Source: Rhizoctonia solani (lineage: Eukaryota > Basidiomycota > Agaricomycetes > Cantharellales > Ceratobasidiaceae). Taken from it: 64,000 bases of DNA. A program made the translations under genes and the position numbers. The DNA lies in contig NC_057377.1 of NCBI RefSeq assembly GCF_016906535.1, positions 744,001 through 808,000 on the forward strand, read 5' to 3'. Positions 1 through 10,885 of the stretch are shown here, one piece after another (position 1 is the first letter of the stretch; every line of letters begins with the position of its first letter). The notes under the pieces are model-generated. The model did no database searches. It saw only the letters and a program-made list of their open reading frames with translations, and was not told the DNA's origin.

Positions 1-519
1 GTACACGCGAACATTTCCTCCCAGACCAGATTTTGTCACGTGACTGACATTAGGGGACGAAACGCTCGTGTCTTATCTCGCGATTGGTGATCAAACTATA
101 AACCCGCGCACCCCGGACTATGAAACTGTGCGATCATTCTCATCGTACTGTCAGTTAGCATAACAGGTAGTATCACCGTAAAGGGGAAAAGACGCCCGGG
201 GTCCGAGTTGTCTCGTGATGCTCTACATTTCAGCACGTAAGGCCTTCCCAGGCTGCTCCTCAATTCCTTTTCCCCAAATAGGACAATTTGTCCATTCGTA
301 CGCCCAAGTGCCGTCTTAAAAGAGACATTTCTCCCCACAGCGTCATGGATAAACGATTTGGATAAATAATACTCCGATTGAGGGTCCTACCCAGCTTCAA
401 GAAGACCTTTACCTGCGCTCGCCGTCGTTCAGGGTGCCCCATCCGTAGGTTTAAAAGAGTGATACTGACGAGTGGAACTCATCTCTTTCTTCTCTTCCTT
501 CATAACGGTGTCTCTTACT
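1..519. other. Upstream region of the homogentisate dioxygenase gene
   Basis: I recognise no gene here. The stretch ends at the proposed start codon of the dioxygenase and presumably holds its promoter. Short open frames on both strands have no family features. Confidence 0.5.
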
Positions 520-3001
520 ATGCTTCGCAGTTCGAGCTGTCTCCTTCGTGCAACTCCAGTCACTCATCCCCACCCGGTGAGTGGCTACAAAAATGTCGGC
601 TTGTCTCACAATGACTGACTTGCAGCTCTTGTGCAGTTGCTTTCACGCAGCATTACTTCCGTCACTGCAAGATCAAGTTTTATTACAAAGGCTACCGAGA
701 AGGATCCCTACCACTATCAGGTAAGCTGGCTCGCTCAATCTCAAAATTAGCTCAATCCCACATATCCCACCAACAGGTTGGATTTGGTAACCGGTTCGCG
801 AGTGAGGCTATGTAAGTCTGAGTCTTTCCGTAGGGAATCCGAAAGCAATGTCTTATGACTTCATAGACCGGGTGTACTTCCTGATGGGCAAAATATGCCC
901 CAGAAGAACAAATACGATCTTTATACTGAAGCAGTAAGGACCCCAGTATCACCCTCGGGGTGTGACTTGGGTACTGACAGCCATGTAGATCACGGGCTCG
1001 TCATTTGTGGCACCTCGCAAGGATAATTTGAGCGCCTGGCTGTACAGGATTAGACCCGCCGTAGCCCACCAGGGGTTCGCACCACTCCCCGATAACCCAG
1101 ATGTGAGTACAATTCGTTATGTGAGCTTAGAACAACGAGACTCATATCTTTTCATCAACGCACAGCTGGAATCCAACTTCTTGCCTCTTAATCCTAAGGT
1201 GCAATTTAGCCCAACGCAACTGGGTAGGTGCTTTTTATTTTACTTTACCAATTAACTGACATAGGCTATTCATAGCGTGGCGTCCATTTTCGCTCCCTTC
1301 ATCTGGCTCCAAAGTCGATTTTCTCAATGGTCTAAAAACACTTGCCGGGTCTGGGGAGCCGACGCTCAACGAGGGTCTTGCCATCCATATCTATACCGCC
1401 AATTCATCCATGGAGAACCGAGCAGTGGTTAATGCCGACGGTGATATGCTCATTGTTCCTCAACTGGGACGGTTGGATATCCAAACTGAGTTTGGAAAGA
1501 TGATGGTTCGTCCAGGGGAGATATGCGTTATCCAAAAGGGGATTCGGTTCAAGGTCGGCTTGCCTGATGGCGATTCTAGAGGATGTGAGTGGACTTTTGA
1601 TTTTTCGAGTCGGACAGAGGTGTTGTCTGCGCGGGGTCCTTTGAAATATGAGGGTTTGAGCAGCCAGCAAGTCGAAAGCTCCCGGCGACAATACTGTATA
1701 GTCCCTGGCCATCTTGCATATATTTATCCCGTGACAGGATGTTCCTAACGTCAGAATTCTCTCGGCAGACATTCAAGAAATTTTCGGCTCACGCTTCGAG
1801 CTGCCAGAACTCGGCCCTCTCGGAGGGCATGGTCTCGCTAATGCCCGTGACTTCGAGTTCCCTATCGCGAGCTTCGATATCGATCAGTCTCATTGGGAAA
1901 GTACGTTTAGCCTGTCTTCGCAAACTTCTTAGACGTGCCTTCCTAACGCGATGCACAGTTGTTTATAAACTTGGTGGAAAGCTATGGTCTTGCAAACAAA
2001 ACCATACACCTTTTGACGTGGTGGCCTATCATGGAAAGTGAGCAAGCTATTCATAGAAAGATTTCTCGTATAACAATCTACAACGTTACAGCTACATTCC
2101 GTACAAATACGCCCTGGAGAAGTTTGTCAACGTGGGCTCGATTTCCAAAGACCATATTGATCCGTGGGGGTTTTCCCAGTTGCACTACTTTACTTGGAGC
2201 TGATCGCTTTCTTCCAGTTCTATTTTTTGTGTTTTGACCGCGAGGTCCAAGAATCCTAGCGCGCCCCTCACCGACTTCCTGATCTTCAGCCCTCGTTGGG
2301 ACGTGGCAAGCAACACATATCGGCCTCCTTACTATCACCGCAACGCGTTAGTCCTTACTAAGTATGCTGGGGCTTGATGTTGATTATTGATTTCTTTCAT
2401 GAATTAGATCCTCTGAATTTATGGGCTTGATTTATGGTAAGTATATCAGTATTCGTCCAGGAACTTTGAGTCTAATTAAGTTCAGGCAACTATGGGGGTC
2501 GAAGCGACGACTTTGCCCCTGGAGGCGCAAGTTATGAATGTGGTCACGTCGCTCATGGAGGTAAGATGGATCTTCGATCAATATGAAATGCGGCAAGGCA
2601 TTGACCCGTCATTTGATGTGCTCTTTTGCGCCACAGTCTCTTACGAAGTGTTCAAAGAAGCTACAGAAGCAGACCTTCAACCTGTGCGGATTAGCGAAGG
2701 AACAGTCGGTGCGTTTAACTTGGAAGTTAATACCATGAGTAAAAGCGTTGGCTAATCTCTTTAATAGCATTCATGATGGAATCGAGTTTGATGTTTACAT
2801 TAACCGATTATGCGATAAAGAGGAGCGGGAAGTTACATGGTAATGATCGTTAACTTTTTTCCATAATGTTGTTATCTGATACCAGTTGTAGTACACAACC
2901 CGAGCATGTGGGATAACCTGGATGCACAGTTCCTTAAGCATCTGAACTCTGTGGATCAGAATCTGAAAAGCCATGGACTTCCTGGGCTTAAGAAGGAGTG
3001 A
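520..3001 (+). CDS. hgd: Homogentisate 1,2-dioxygenase
   Basis: Cytosolic-type ring-cleavage enzyme of tyrosine/phenylalanine catabolism: it converts homogentisate plus O2 to maleylacetoacetate using Fe(II). I splice 16 exons: 520-576, 637-720, 777-811, 867-933, 989-1102, 1166-1223, 1276-1584, 1769-1900, 1959-2037, 2092-2163, 2218-2346, 2408-2436, 2486-2560, 2637-2708, 2768-2839, 2886-3001. The sum is 1500 nt (499 aa). Iron ligands are visible as His376 (PPYYHRN), Glu382 (SSEF) and His412 (VAHG), with exactly the 6 and 30 residue spacing of human His335/Glu341/His371. The acid-base His lies in DVVAYHGNYVPYKY. The family core starts near residue 47 ([11 protein letters not shown]), so this start adds an Arg/Ser-rich extension that could be a mitochondrial presequence or a wrong first exon. 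An FAD monooxygenase follows on the same strand. Confidence 0.93.
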
Positions 3002-3552
3002 ACTTCCGGGTTTACAAATAGACTGGCGACATAATATGTGACGATGCAGATATTAATACTTTGTATTATAATTATGGTAATAGGTGATCTTTGCCCACGC
3101 ATGCATATATGGCGTACCGCTGTAAATCCGCTGATGAGATCAGCCAAATATCTTCAATAGTGGCCGTGGGGATCTACAGGTGGCACTCGCTCCGTAGATT
3201 TCATGCATCAACCAGAGGAAGGGCTGTAACGAACGCCATGCCTTATGGCCGTGCGCAGCTCGCGCCGAAGCTGGAAGCTACCTAGATTTCCATATATATG
3301 ATTTAGTACCAGCTCATCATTTCTTCTTGCATGGCCCAGTATCTATTCGGTCCTGCCCTGAATGGATAATAGTATATCCGTCTTTGCGACCTGTATGCAT
3401 AGGGAACATCCCTCTGAGAACGTGTCCGGATAACTCGCCTAGCCGGATATCAGGTTTGGCGAAGTATAAAAGGACAGTTGGTTGCTTGTCAGGCTTTGAC
3501 TCATCGGACTCATCGTTGGTACTTAGCAACGGAAAATCGACACCGACCAGTA
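3002..3552. other. Intergenic region between dioxygenase and monooxygenase
   Basis: Holds the 3' end of the dioxygenase transcript and the promoter of the monooxygenase. No gene is recognised. Confidence 0.6.
3465..3473 (+). promoter_or_regulatory. Probable TATA box of the FAD monooxygenase
   Basis: The sequence TATAAAAGG lies 80 bp upstream of the chosen ATG at 3553, a usual distance for a fungal TATA element plus short leader. Confidence 0.5.
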
Positions 3553-5479
3553 ATGACTGCCAGCTCGCTATCCAATGATACACGATGTACAGATAATCTC
3601 AACAGTGGTCGAATACCTAACACGCGGCTGAACGTCGTCGTCGTCGGTTGTGGGTTAGGTGGATTAGCTTGCGCATTAAGCCTTCAAAGGGCTGGGCACA
3701 ACGCTGTCATATTAGAAGCTGCTCGTAGTATTGGAGAAGTGTGTATTTCATCTTTTCTTTGTACATCACCCACAGAGGCTGAATATGCCTCAGATAGGAG
3801 CTGGAATACAAGTCACCCCGAATTTGTCGCGTATTTTGATTAGGTGGGGACTGAGGGACGAATTAGAAAAACTGGGTGAGTCAAATCAAGTCGTTATCTC
3901 TCGTAGAATGCGGCTCACCGGGTGCTATGACTAGCGGTGGTTCCCCAAGCTATCGTGTTCCGACGTTGTAGGTTATAATAGATCTGACTGAGGATTATTA
4001 CTGACGTTGATCGTTCCTGGGTAAATCAGACAAAAACGGAGAGAAAGTCGGTGGTTCAGTATGGGGCTCAAAAATGGAGCGCGACCACGGCTCCCCGTAC
4101 TACCATATTCATGTGAGTAGAGCTAGTGAACTGCGAGTGGGGCGTTGAACGAAAGGGATGTATAGCGCGCCGACTTACATCGTATGCTTTATAAACTCGT
4201 GGAGCAAGCTGGTGTCAAAGTTCGGCTTGCGTCTACGGTAAAATCAATCAACCCGTTGGCACCGTCGGTGACTCTCTTCGGCGGAGAAACGATGCACTGC
4301 GATCTCATAGTAGGAGCAGATGGAGTGAAAAGTATGATTCGCGAGGTGGTTGTTGGAGGCCCTGATAGGCCTCAACCTACCGGGGACGCGGCGTATCGGT
4401 TCGTCCCGTATTGATCGGCCGAGTTGGAGGTCGCTATATTAATCAAGGAACAACAGCGCCATAATACCAGCAGAAAAGATGAGAGGAGACCCGGAATTGG
4501 AAGCGCTCTTGGAAAACCCCGAGGTCAGCACCATGGAGGTAGTCAGTGCGTGCCGTACAATCTAATATCAGGGAAACAGATGACGGCTTGGATGGGCCCA
4601 GGGAGACATATCATGGCCTACTGCATCCGGGGCCGCGAAGAATATAACATGGTATTAATCCATCCCGACGGTCGCGACGGCTCGGCGCCGGCAGTTGAAA
4701 GCTGGACTGCGGAAGGGAGTGTCGAAGAGATGCGTAGAGACTTCAGCGGTTGGGAGCCTAGGTATGGCACATCCCTGGGATTATGAATAGAATGCTCGCA
4801 TTGATTTCTCGAGTTTCTTGCGTGCTACAGGATCCAGAAACTGATAAACCTCATCCCGTCCACGCTGAAATGGCTACTTGCCGATCGTCAGCCCTTAGAT
4901 AAATGGGTCCATGATTCCGGAAAGGTAGTACTCTTGGGAGACTCCTGTCACCCTATGCTGGTACGTCTCTGCATAGAGTCCAGCAAAATATAGGGTTTGA
5001 TGTAGTATAGCCTTACAGGGCGCAAGGTGCGGCAATGGCAGTAAGTTGATCCAATCATTGAGCATGAGGTATGACCAAGTGACCTTATATGCGTGGCTCA
5101 GATTGAAGATGCAGTTGTGTTGGGTGGATTGTTATCTGGAGTGCGCGGCCCAGATGATCTTCCCCGGCTGCTCCGAGCATATCAGGCCCTCCGGCTGCCA
5201 AGGACTGCTGAAACGCAGAAGTCCGCAAGACTGAATCAGTTCATTTTTCATCTTCCGGACGGCCCTGAGCAGGTAGCTCGGGATGCTGATATGAAATTAG
5301 CAATGGACTGGGAACAGGATTTGCTGAACAGGCAGAACGGTAAGAATGGATCATCATTAAAGGAAGAGCGTTCATGGGCAGGAAACATGAACCAATGGGC
5401 GGACCAAACGAAGAATAAACTCCAGTTCGCATACGATGCATTTGCGGTGGTCGAGGAATGGTGGAAACAGAATAGTTAA
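3553..5479 (+). CDS. FAD-dependent monooxygenase, salicylate hydroxylase-like
   Basis: Group A flavoprotein aromatic hydroxylase; such enzymes use NAD(P)H and O2 to hydroxylate phenolic acids. Ten exons: 3553-3738, 3794-3875, 3935-3967, 4030-4112, 4166-4398, 4457-4523, 4580-4761, 4831-4960, 5011-5040, 5102-5479. The sum is 1404 nt (467 aa), normal for the family. Visible signatures are the N-terminal Rossmann motif VVVVGCGLGG (about residues 28-37), the GAGIQVTPNLSRIL segment, DLIVGADGVKS (the DG motif), WMGPGRHIMAYCIRG, and the second FAD motif LLGDSCHPMLPYRAQGAAMA. The start is the first ATG after a TATA box and leaves a 26-residue leader before the dinucleotide fold. The substrate is unknown; lying beside homogentisate dioxygenase suggests aromatic-acid catabolism, which is inference. 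Confidence 0.9.
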
Positions 5480-5749
5480 CCTCTCGCAAGGCGAGTGGTG
5501 TCACTGGGTTGCAAACCCTGGCAGACATAAAGTCATACTATGGAGCCAGTTCCTTGGGAAGGAATGTCATTGATCACGTGCTATGGCACCGGGAGTTATG
5601 ATTACTGGATAATCTGTCAATAGCATAAAGATCTGGATTAAACGAGCGTGAAAGCCAGTAACATTACATGTTCTTCTTTGACCATGTCCAGTACCAGGCT
5701 TATGTTGATGAAACAAGAAAACGAGAGAAGACAAGTAGAGATAAAGCAA

Positions 5750-6584
5750 CTAGCTGAGCTTGAACCACAAGATGAGGACGATGAGGATCACAAGAATGGC
5801 GATTATCGCCCAGGTAATATATCGCTGTCGGTACATCCTGAAGGAATTCAGTTGCGCATATTTCACATTCCAATGAAATGGCTCACCGAGTTATCATCTG
5901 CTTCAGAGTTCCACTTGCCCTATCGATGCTTCGATCAGCGCCGCCGAGCGTATCCCTTGTGTGTTCACTGCACTATTGTCAGACAGGTAAACGGTGAAAG
6001 CTTCAGACGACCTGACTCACATTTGTTCTCGCTGAACACGCAACGAGCGCAGAATATCGGCTCCAACATCTTCTGTCTCGAGGGCGATCCTATGTGAATC
6101 TTCGAGGCGGCGTGAAGAGTCTGCTAGTGATTGAGTTCCGGCGAGAAGCCGAGTACGCTGATTGGTTGCGTCGTCTCCATACGGATCATCGGCACCCGAT
6201 GTCGCGTTGTTGAATAACTCCGTACGAGAAGATTGAATATGTAGGTCCTTCTGTAAAATTCAAACATGGTGCTTGAGCAGAGAACTATCTTTATGGAAAC
6301 AATAAACTTACGGCACTCTTCTTCCAGCGCGCTAGCTCAGTCTTCAATCCGCGCACACGGGTATTGTATGTCCCTCGTAAGCTTTGGGGCATCGACTGGA
6401 TCTCTACTTCCATCTGTGAAATCATCTCGTCTGCCTCGTCAAGCTCCATTTCTACACGGCGAAGGGCAGCTTTGCGTTGTTCGCCATTCGTAGTAGGAGC
6501 CTCAAGCTTCTCGCGTACCGAGTTGATCAGTTGTTGGAAGTCCTGCGCATAGGAGTCGAACAAGGCGGTAGGCGAATTATCCAT
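5750..6584 (-). CDS. vti1: Vti1 v-SNARE (Qb-SNARE)
   Basis: Membrane fusion protein of Golgi-endosome-vacuole traffic. Four exons on the minus strand (6584-6312, 6250-6021, 5955-5887, 5837-5750) give 660 nt, 219 aa, the usual Vti1 length. The N-terminal region (residues 1-91) is the three-helix domain with the Golgi-SNARE style LRRVEMELDEADEMISQME. The C-terminal half is the SNARE motif (TRLLAGTQSLADSSRRLED then LRVQREQ, which holds the presumptive zero-layer Gln), followed by RMYRQR and one C-terminal transmembrane helix (WAIIAILVILIVLILW) ending FKLS. It converges with the FAD monooxygenase gene, with about 270 bp between stops. Confidence 0.95.
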
Positions 6585-7337
6585 CTTTGAACAAGAGCCA
6601 CAGGCGGTATAACCGGGGTGTTAGGGTGGGGCACCAAGCAGGAACTGTAACAAATTCCAAATTCATATTAGTTTTCTTAGTATTCACATCAGCCTTAAGT
6701 TCCATTTACAGTAAAATCAATAAACAGATCTGGTGAACGCAATGGGAGTGGGCGACGACGGTGGAGGAATCTGGGAAGTGCGACCGTGATGGAACGGTGG
6801 CTGTGAAAGGGATGGTGCGACCAAACATGAGGCAATAAAAGTGAGGTCACCGGACTGGGACCACTGAGACAACCATTTCACCAAATGCAGACCCGAACAC
6901 TGGAGCGAATACGTTGCTGATTTGGGAGACATCAACTCCTAGAAACTCCTCGGACATAATGTCATACATAGCCCGCTTCCCCAACGAGGTTGCTTGGTTC
7001 GGATGCTGGGCGTCGAACGGTAACCAGCTGAAATGTTCATCAGTCTCGTAGGGGCGCTACAGATAATAATTTAATTCACCCGGCTGCCGGGCCCCGGCCA
7101 AATGTACTTCTGCAATTAATTAGGATCCTCCTGCCTATACCACCGTTGGTCAACCATTCCGCAACAATAACAATCGCACTTCCATAGGTCTCGGATGCTA
7201 TTCTAAGTACTAGTAGCTGTCTAGGCAGCCTGTATCGGGAGAATCAGCTCCGGATTGTTTCCTAGGTTTCAAATGCATACAATTCGTAATTACTTTGTGT
7301 TGGGCGGTCTTTCTATCCGATGTCCCTATTCGTGAAA
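6585..7337. other. Intergenic region left of the first Egh16 arm
   Basis: Holds the Vti1 promoter and the upstream flank of the first inverted-repeat arm. The only coding-like stretch is the fragment at 6847-7052, listed separately. Confidence 0.5.
6847..7052 (-). pseudogene. Coding-like fragment of unknown family, probably a gene remnant
   Basis: The minus strand reads open for about 68 codons from an acceptor-like TTATCTGTAG at 7053-7062 to a TGA at 6847-6849. The protein-like text includes HFSWLPFDAQHPNQATSLGK and AMYDIMSEEFLGVDV, with good codon-like composition and no low complexity. I find no matching upstream exon: the sequence to the right is GC-rich, then AT-rich without an open frame. 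It may be the 3' end of a decayed gene or the last exon of a gene I could not reconstruct. The family is not recognised. Confidence 0.3.
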
Positions 7338-7406
7338 GCTAGCGACTGAACACTGCTCTACATGCTCTACACGTGGCTACACCCGGAGATACGCTCCCTC
7401 CCCACC

Positions 7407-7414
7407 TATATATT
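7407..7414 (+). promoter_or_regulatory. Probable TATA box of Egh16 copy 1
   Basis: TATATATT lies 135 bp before the start codon, in a CT-rich promoter context typical of highly expressed fungal genes. It is conserved in the opposite arm. Confidence 0.5.
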
Positions 7415-7541
7415 CCCCTTCCACCGCCCTCCATGTCCTCCATCAGCAGGTCTAATCAGCTTCCAAGTGCAGGTCACTTCCACACCCTTCAGCCTTCTTC
7501 TTTTCCACCCCTTTGCTTGTTCTTCCTTCTTCCTATTCACT

Positions 7542-8756
7542 ATGTACACTCGCATCATCTACCTCTCTGCTCTCATCTCCCTCGTTGCCGCTCACGGCAC
7601 CATCGTCGCCGTCAAAGGCGCCAACGGCATCACCGGCGCCGGCATGGGCATCGACCCCAGCACCCCTCGCGACGGCACTCGTGCCAAGCCCTTCCAGGTA
7701 CCCCTTACTTTCCTGCTGCTCCCTGCACTCTCACTTACCCTCGCCCGCCTGCCCCATCGCAGCAAGACACTAGCGTCATCCGCGACAAAGAGATCGAGTC
7801 CGGAAAGGTCGGCGCTTGCGGTCGCACCACTCAGAAGGGTGCCATCGACATGGCTTCCGAGATGGAAGGTCCGCATACATTCACTGGTCTTACCGTTTGA
7901 CAGTCGTATACTCACGCATACACCCGTACATACAGCTGCTGCCTCGAACGGCATTCCATCGGCTACAGCCAGCGGCGAGATCCAGATGACGCTCCACCAG
8001 GTCAACCAGGACGGTGCTGGGTGAGTTCCATTCCAGCCTCCACGTCTCCGATCTCATCTCTACATCTCTCTGACCCTTCGCTTCCCGTCCATCCAGTCCC
8101 TACACCTGCGACATCTCAGCCGACGGAGGTAACACCTTCCAGGCCGCAAAGGTCACAAAGAACGTTCCCGGCGCCTTCCTCGGTCTGTCCACCGCCACAG
8201 CCGAAGACTTCCCGCTCAACGTTCAGATGCCTTCGTGAGTCCCAGCTCTCGAGTCGGCCATCCGAGTCGACCAAGGTGTGAGCCTGACTGATACAATACA
8301 CGACAGTGGGATGCAATGCGCGGGCGGACCGAACGGAGACGCATGCGTCGTGCGATGCCGAAACGCCACGCCTGCAGGACCGTTCGGGTCGTGCGCGGTG
8401 GTGACCAACGCCCAGCCAGCTGGAGGAGCTGGAGCGGCCAGCGCCAAGTCTACAACGTGAGTGTGTGGCTGACAAGTATATATGGCATGTGCTGAGTGTG
8501 ATGGGGACGGGATGCGCAGCGGCAAGAAACAGACACGGGCACTGGCTGGACCGGATGCGTTTGCGGATGAGGATGCAAAGGATGCGTAAGTGGCGTGGGA
8601 GGACTGACACAAGACAGACGCTGACTAGAAGACGCTGAATGTAGGGAGCTGGAAGCGAAGCTGATCTCTGGGATCAACAAGCGGTTCGTTGAGATGGAGA
8701 AGAAGCGGGTTGTGCGGTCTCGAGTTGTTGGCGGTCTTAGCGGATACTGGATCTAA
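7542..8756 (+). CDS. Egh16-like (gEgh16/DUF3129) secreted protein, copy 1
   Basis: Family of fungal secreted proteins related to powdery mildew Egh16 and Magnaporthe MAS/GAS proteins; the biochemical role is unsettled. Seven exons: 7542-7697, 7763-7868, 7936-8020, 8097-8234, 8307-8456, 8520-8585, 8645-8756. The sum is 813 nt (270 aa). Residues 1-17 are a signal peptide, so the mature protein starts HGTIVAVKGANG with His first. Family landmarks are [53 protein letters not shown] and several paired cysteines. After about residue 205 comes an unusual extension: a Gly/Ala linker, an acidic ADEDAKDAELEAK stretch and a basic KKRVVRSRVVGGLSGYWI end. The gene fills the left inverted-repeat arm and converges on copy 2. 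Confidence 0.88.
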
Positions 8757-10885
8757 ACTTAGGGTAGCATTGTTGGCTTTTGGGTACTACATTATCTTTA
8801 ATCAAACCATTTTTTGGGACGTTCATCAAGCTAGAAGTTTAAGGGTTGCTTAATATCTCACAGATTCTTCTTATAGAACTTTACCTACAGTGCATATCAG
8901 CCAATTAATCAGAAGAATTTGCAGTCCAGTCATGAACATATTCATGCTCGTCCGAAATTGACCAATCTGGGACATCTCTTGGGTAGCTACATTATTTAAC
9001 GATAAAGAAAGCCAGAGCTCTTCATAGCGCAAGTGTTGCACGCATGATGTCGACAAGCCTTGTGGCTATATGCTCCCCAAGCGCCGAGCTACATACATGC
9101 AATCGCATACATAATTTTGCCTTGGCTTGTTCTAGCCACTTTCAGTCCGATATCATGTTTCATGAACTCTTGAATCAAAGATTGCATAGAAAAATAGAAA
9201 CCTCGAGCACGAATAAATTTACACAGAAAGCGTAGCAATAGCTTCAGGTGTTCCTGGCTTTTTCAAACCTTCTACTTCTTAGGCTCGGTAAGTTAAATGC
9301 AGAGTGGTTCGTAACAAGTATGAGTGCTCTTTCACTGACGAGAGGATTAGTATACGAATACTACATCTATCAGCGTTCAGAATACATATACCGTAAGTTG
9401 GTAAGCGTCTAAGCCTATTCGCCTACAAAACCAATTGTGTATCAAAGCGTTTAGTTTAGGCGACAAGGCCATCGAGTTGACTGCTAACAAGTCACTAGAC
9501 AAGCAGTGAATACATTCTACGGACTGAGAGCCTCGGTCCGCGTATACATTTCTGCGGTTAAAGTATGATTGATATTCGGAACCTTTGCGAGGCATATGCT
9601 ACTGACAACGTGTTAACAAGGTAACACGCCGCTCGCGACAGTAGCTATACTGCGATTACTTTACCGGGCATCTCATCAGTCTAGCTTTCAGGAACATACG
9701 GGCCACCACGCTTACCGTTTAATATTGGGTCACTTTATCGAAAGCGGCCATTCCGAGAAACAGCAATAGGGTGGAGCCAAAAAGTGTGGATCTTCCGAGC
9801 GTAAAAGCTGCGTTTTGTATGGGGGATATCGGTAAAATCTGACCATTATTTCCATGAATCCAGATCTTCAGCCAACCCGTGTTTCTTCTACACGCAGATC
9901 TTGGAATTCTAGGTGCGGGTGTGAGCATTATCCGAACACGATGCGGATTTTCCGCACTTGAGTGTCCGCTGTGTCGATAGCATAGTAGTGGAATCATATG
10001 ATAAGAAGGATGTATCCTGTTGCAGCCATCGCGCGCATATAGTAAGCTTGCGAAGCTCAGGTCAACTTTGGAGATCTCAGTTATTCTCCTCCTGCGTCCA
10101 ATAGCATAACTTGACTGCACCCCTGACTCCAGGATGGTGCGAAGGTTAATTCCCTAATTGCAAAGTTCCTCGGGTAGAGTAATCAGAGTTGTCGAGAGCA
10201 CTATGGCGATCACTATACCAATGAGGCATTAAACCTAAGAAGGTCTCGAATCAATCGTATTTCAAGCTACACATATGTATACTATGTATCGGGCCTCGAG
10301 CTGAGATTCATTGCTCTCGTGCCTAGAATTTGGGATGCGTGCAAACTCAAATGAAGAGGTTGATTTTCATCGGAAAGCTATACGAGCTTGTACTTAACCT
10401 TGGCATAAGCACATGCCTGGTTGAAAGCATACCTATAGCCACGCTGCGTATCCAGGTAGTTACCGCATATTGAAGCTATCTCAGATCATTTGCAATACGG
10501 GTAGACAGGGGTTTGTGCACTGGTTTTCACCAGTGTCGAACATGTATATCCATCGGCGCGTTGCTATATCGATCCGATTTATTTGAATGTTTTTGAATAT
10601 ATTGATAGCGTTAAAGAACGACACGAATCAGGGAGTCCATCGTCTACCGAGCGGCTTCTGGTCAACTTTATCGACTGTTACGTCGTCGCTCCAGTCCATC
10701 GACTCGCCATCAGACATCCCCTAAAGTACATCTCTTCACGACCTGGGTTCTTTGTTCGCTCCCAGTAGCGTAGTGAAGTTTGTACAGTCGCCTTTGTATA
10801 TGAGGTCACGTGCAGCCCAACTTGGATCAACAAATTTAGGCTAGACTTGGTATTTGGTCTCTTCTGTCTCACCACTACATTGACA
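8757..10885. other. Long AT-rich spacer without recognised genes
   Basis: About 2.1 kb between Egh16 copy 1 and Mpp10. It has short open frames on both strands (for example 9719-10120 minus) without family features or convincing splice chains. I see no repeats, RNA genes or transposon ends. Confidence 0.5.

Larger units (their letters stand above)
7338..8756 (+). repeat. Inverted repeat, left arm (Egh16 copy 1)
   Basis: This segment recurs almost base for base in reverse at 15642-17045. Homology starts about 200 bp upstream of the Egh16 start codon, near the sequence GCGACTGAACACTGCTCTAC. It ends exactly at the TAA stop codon: the bases after TAA are ACTT here and GCGT in the other arm. One clear difference is an extra 9 bp tandem unit (CTCTACATG/CTCTACACG) near 7360-7377 in this arm. 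Confidence 0.93.

Noticed and set aside
5648..6097. 149-codon open frame on the plus strand
   Set aside because: It lies antisense across Vti1 exons 2-4, which form a clear full-length SNARE.
7373..7900. Long open frames overlapping Egh16 exon 1, including 175- and 220-codon frames
   Set aside because: They run through the GT-AG introns. The spliced frame gives signal peptide and family motifs, whereas the unspliced ones give low-complexity text.
9719..10120. 133-codon open frame on the minus strand in the long spacer
   Set aside because: Atypical composition, no motif, and no neighbouring exons. Chance frame.
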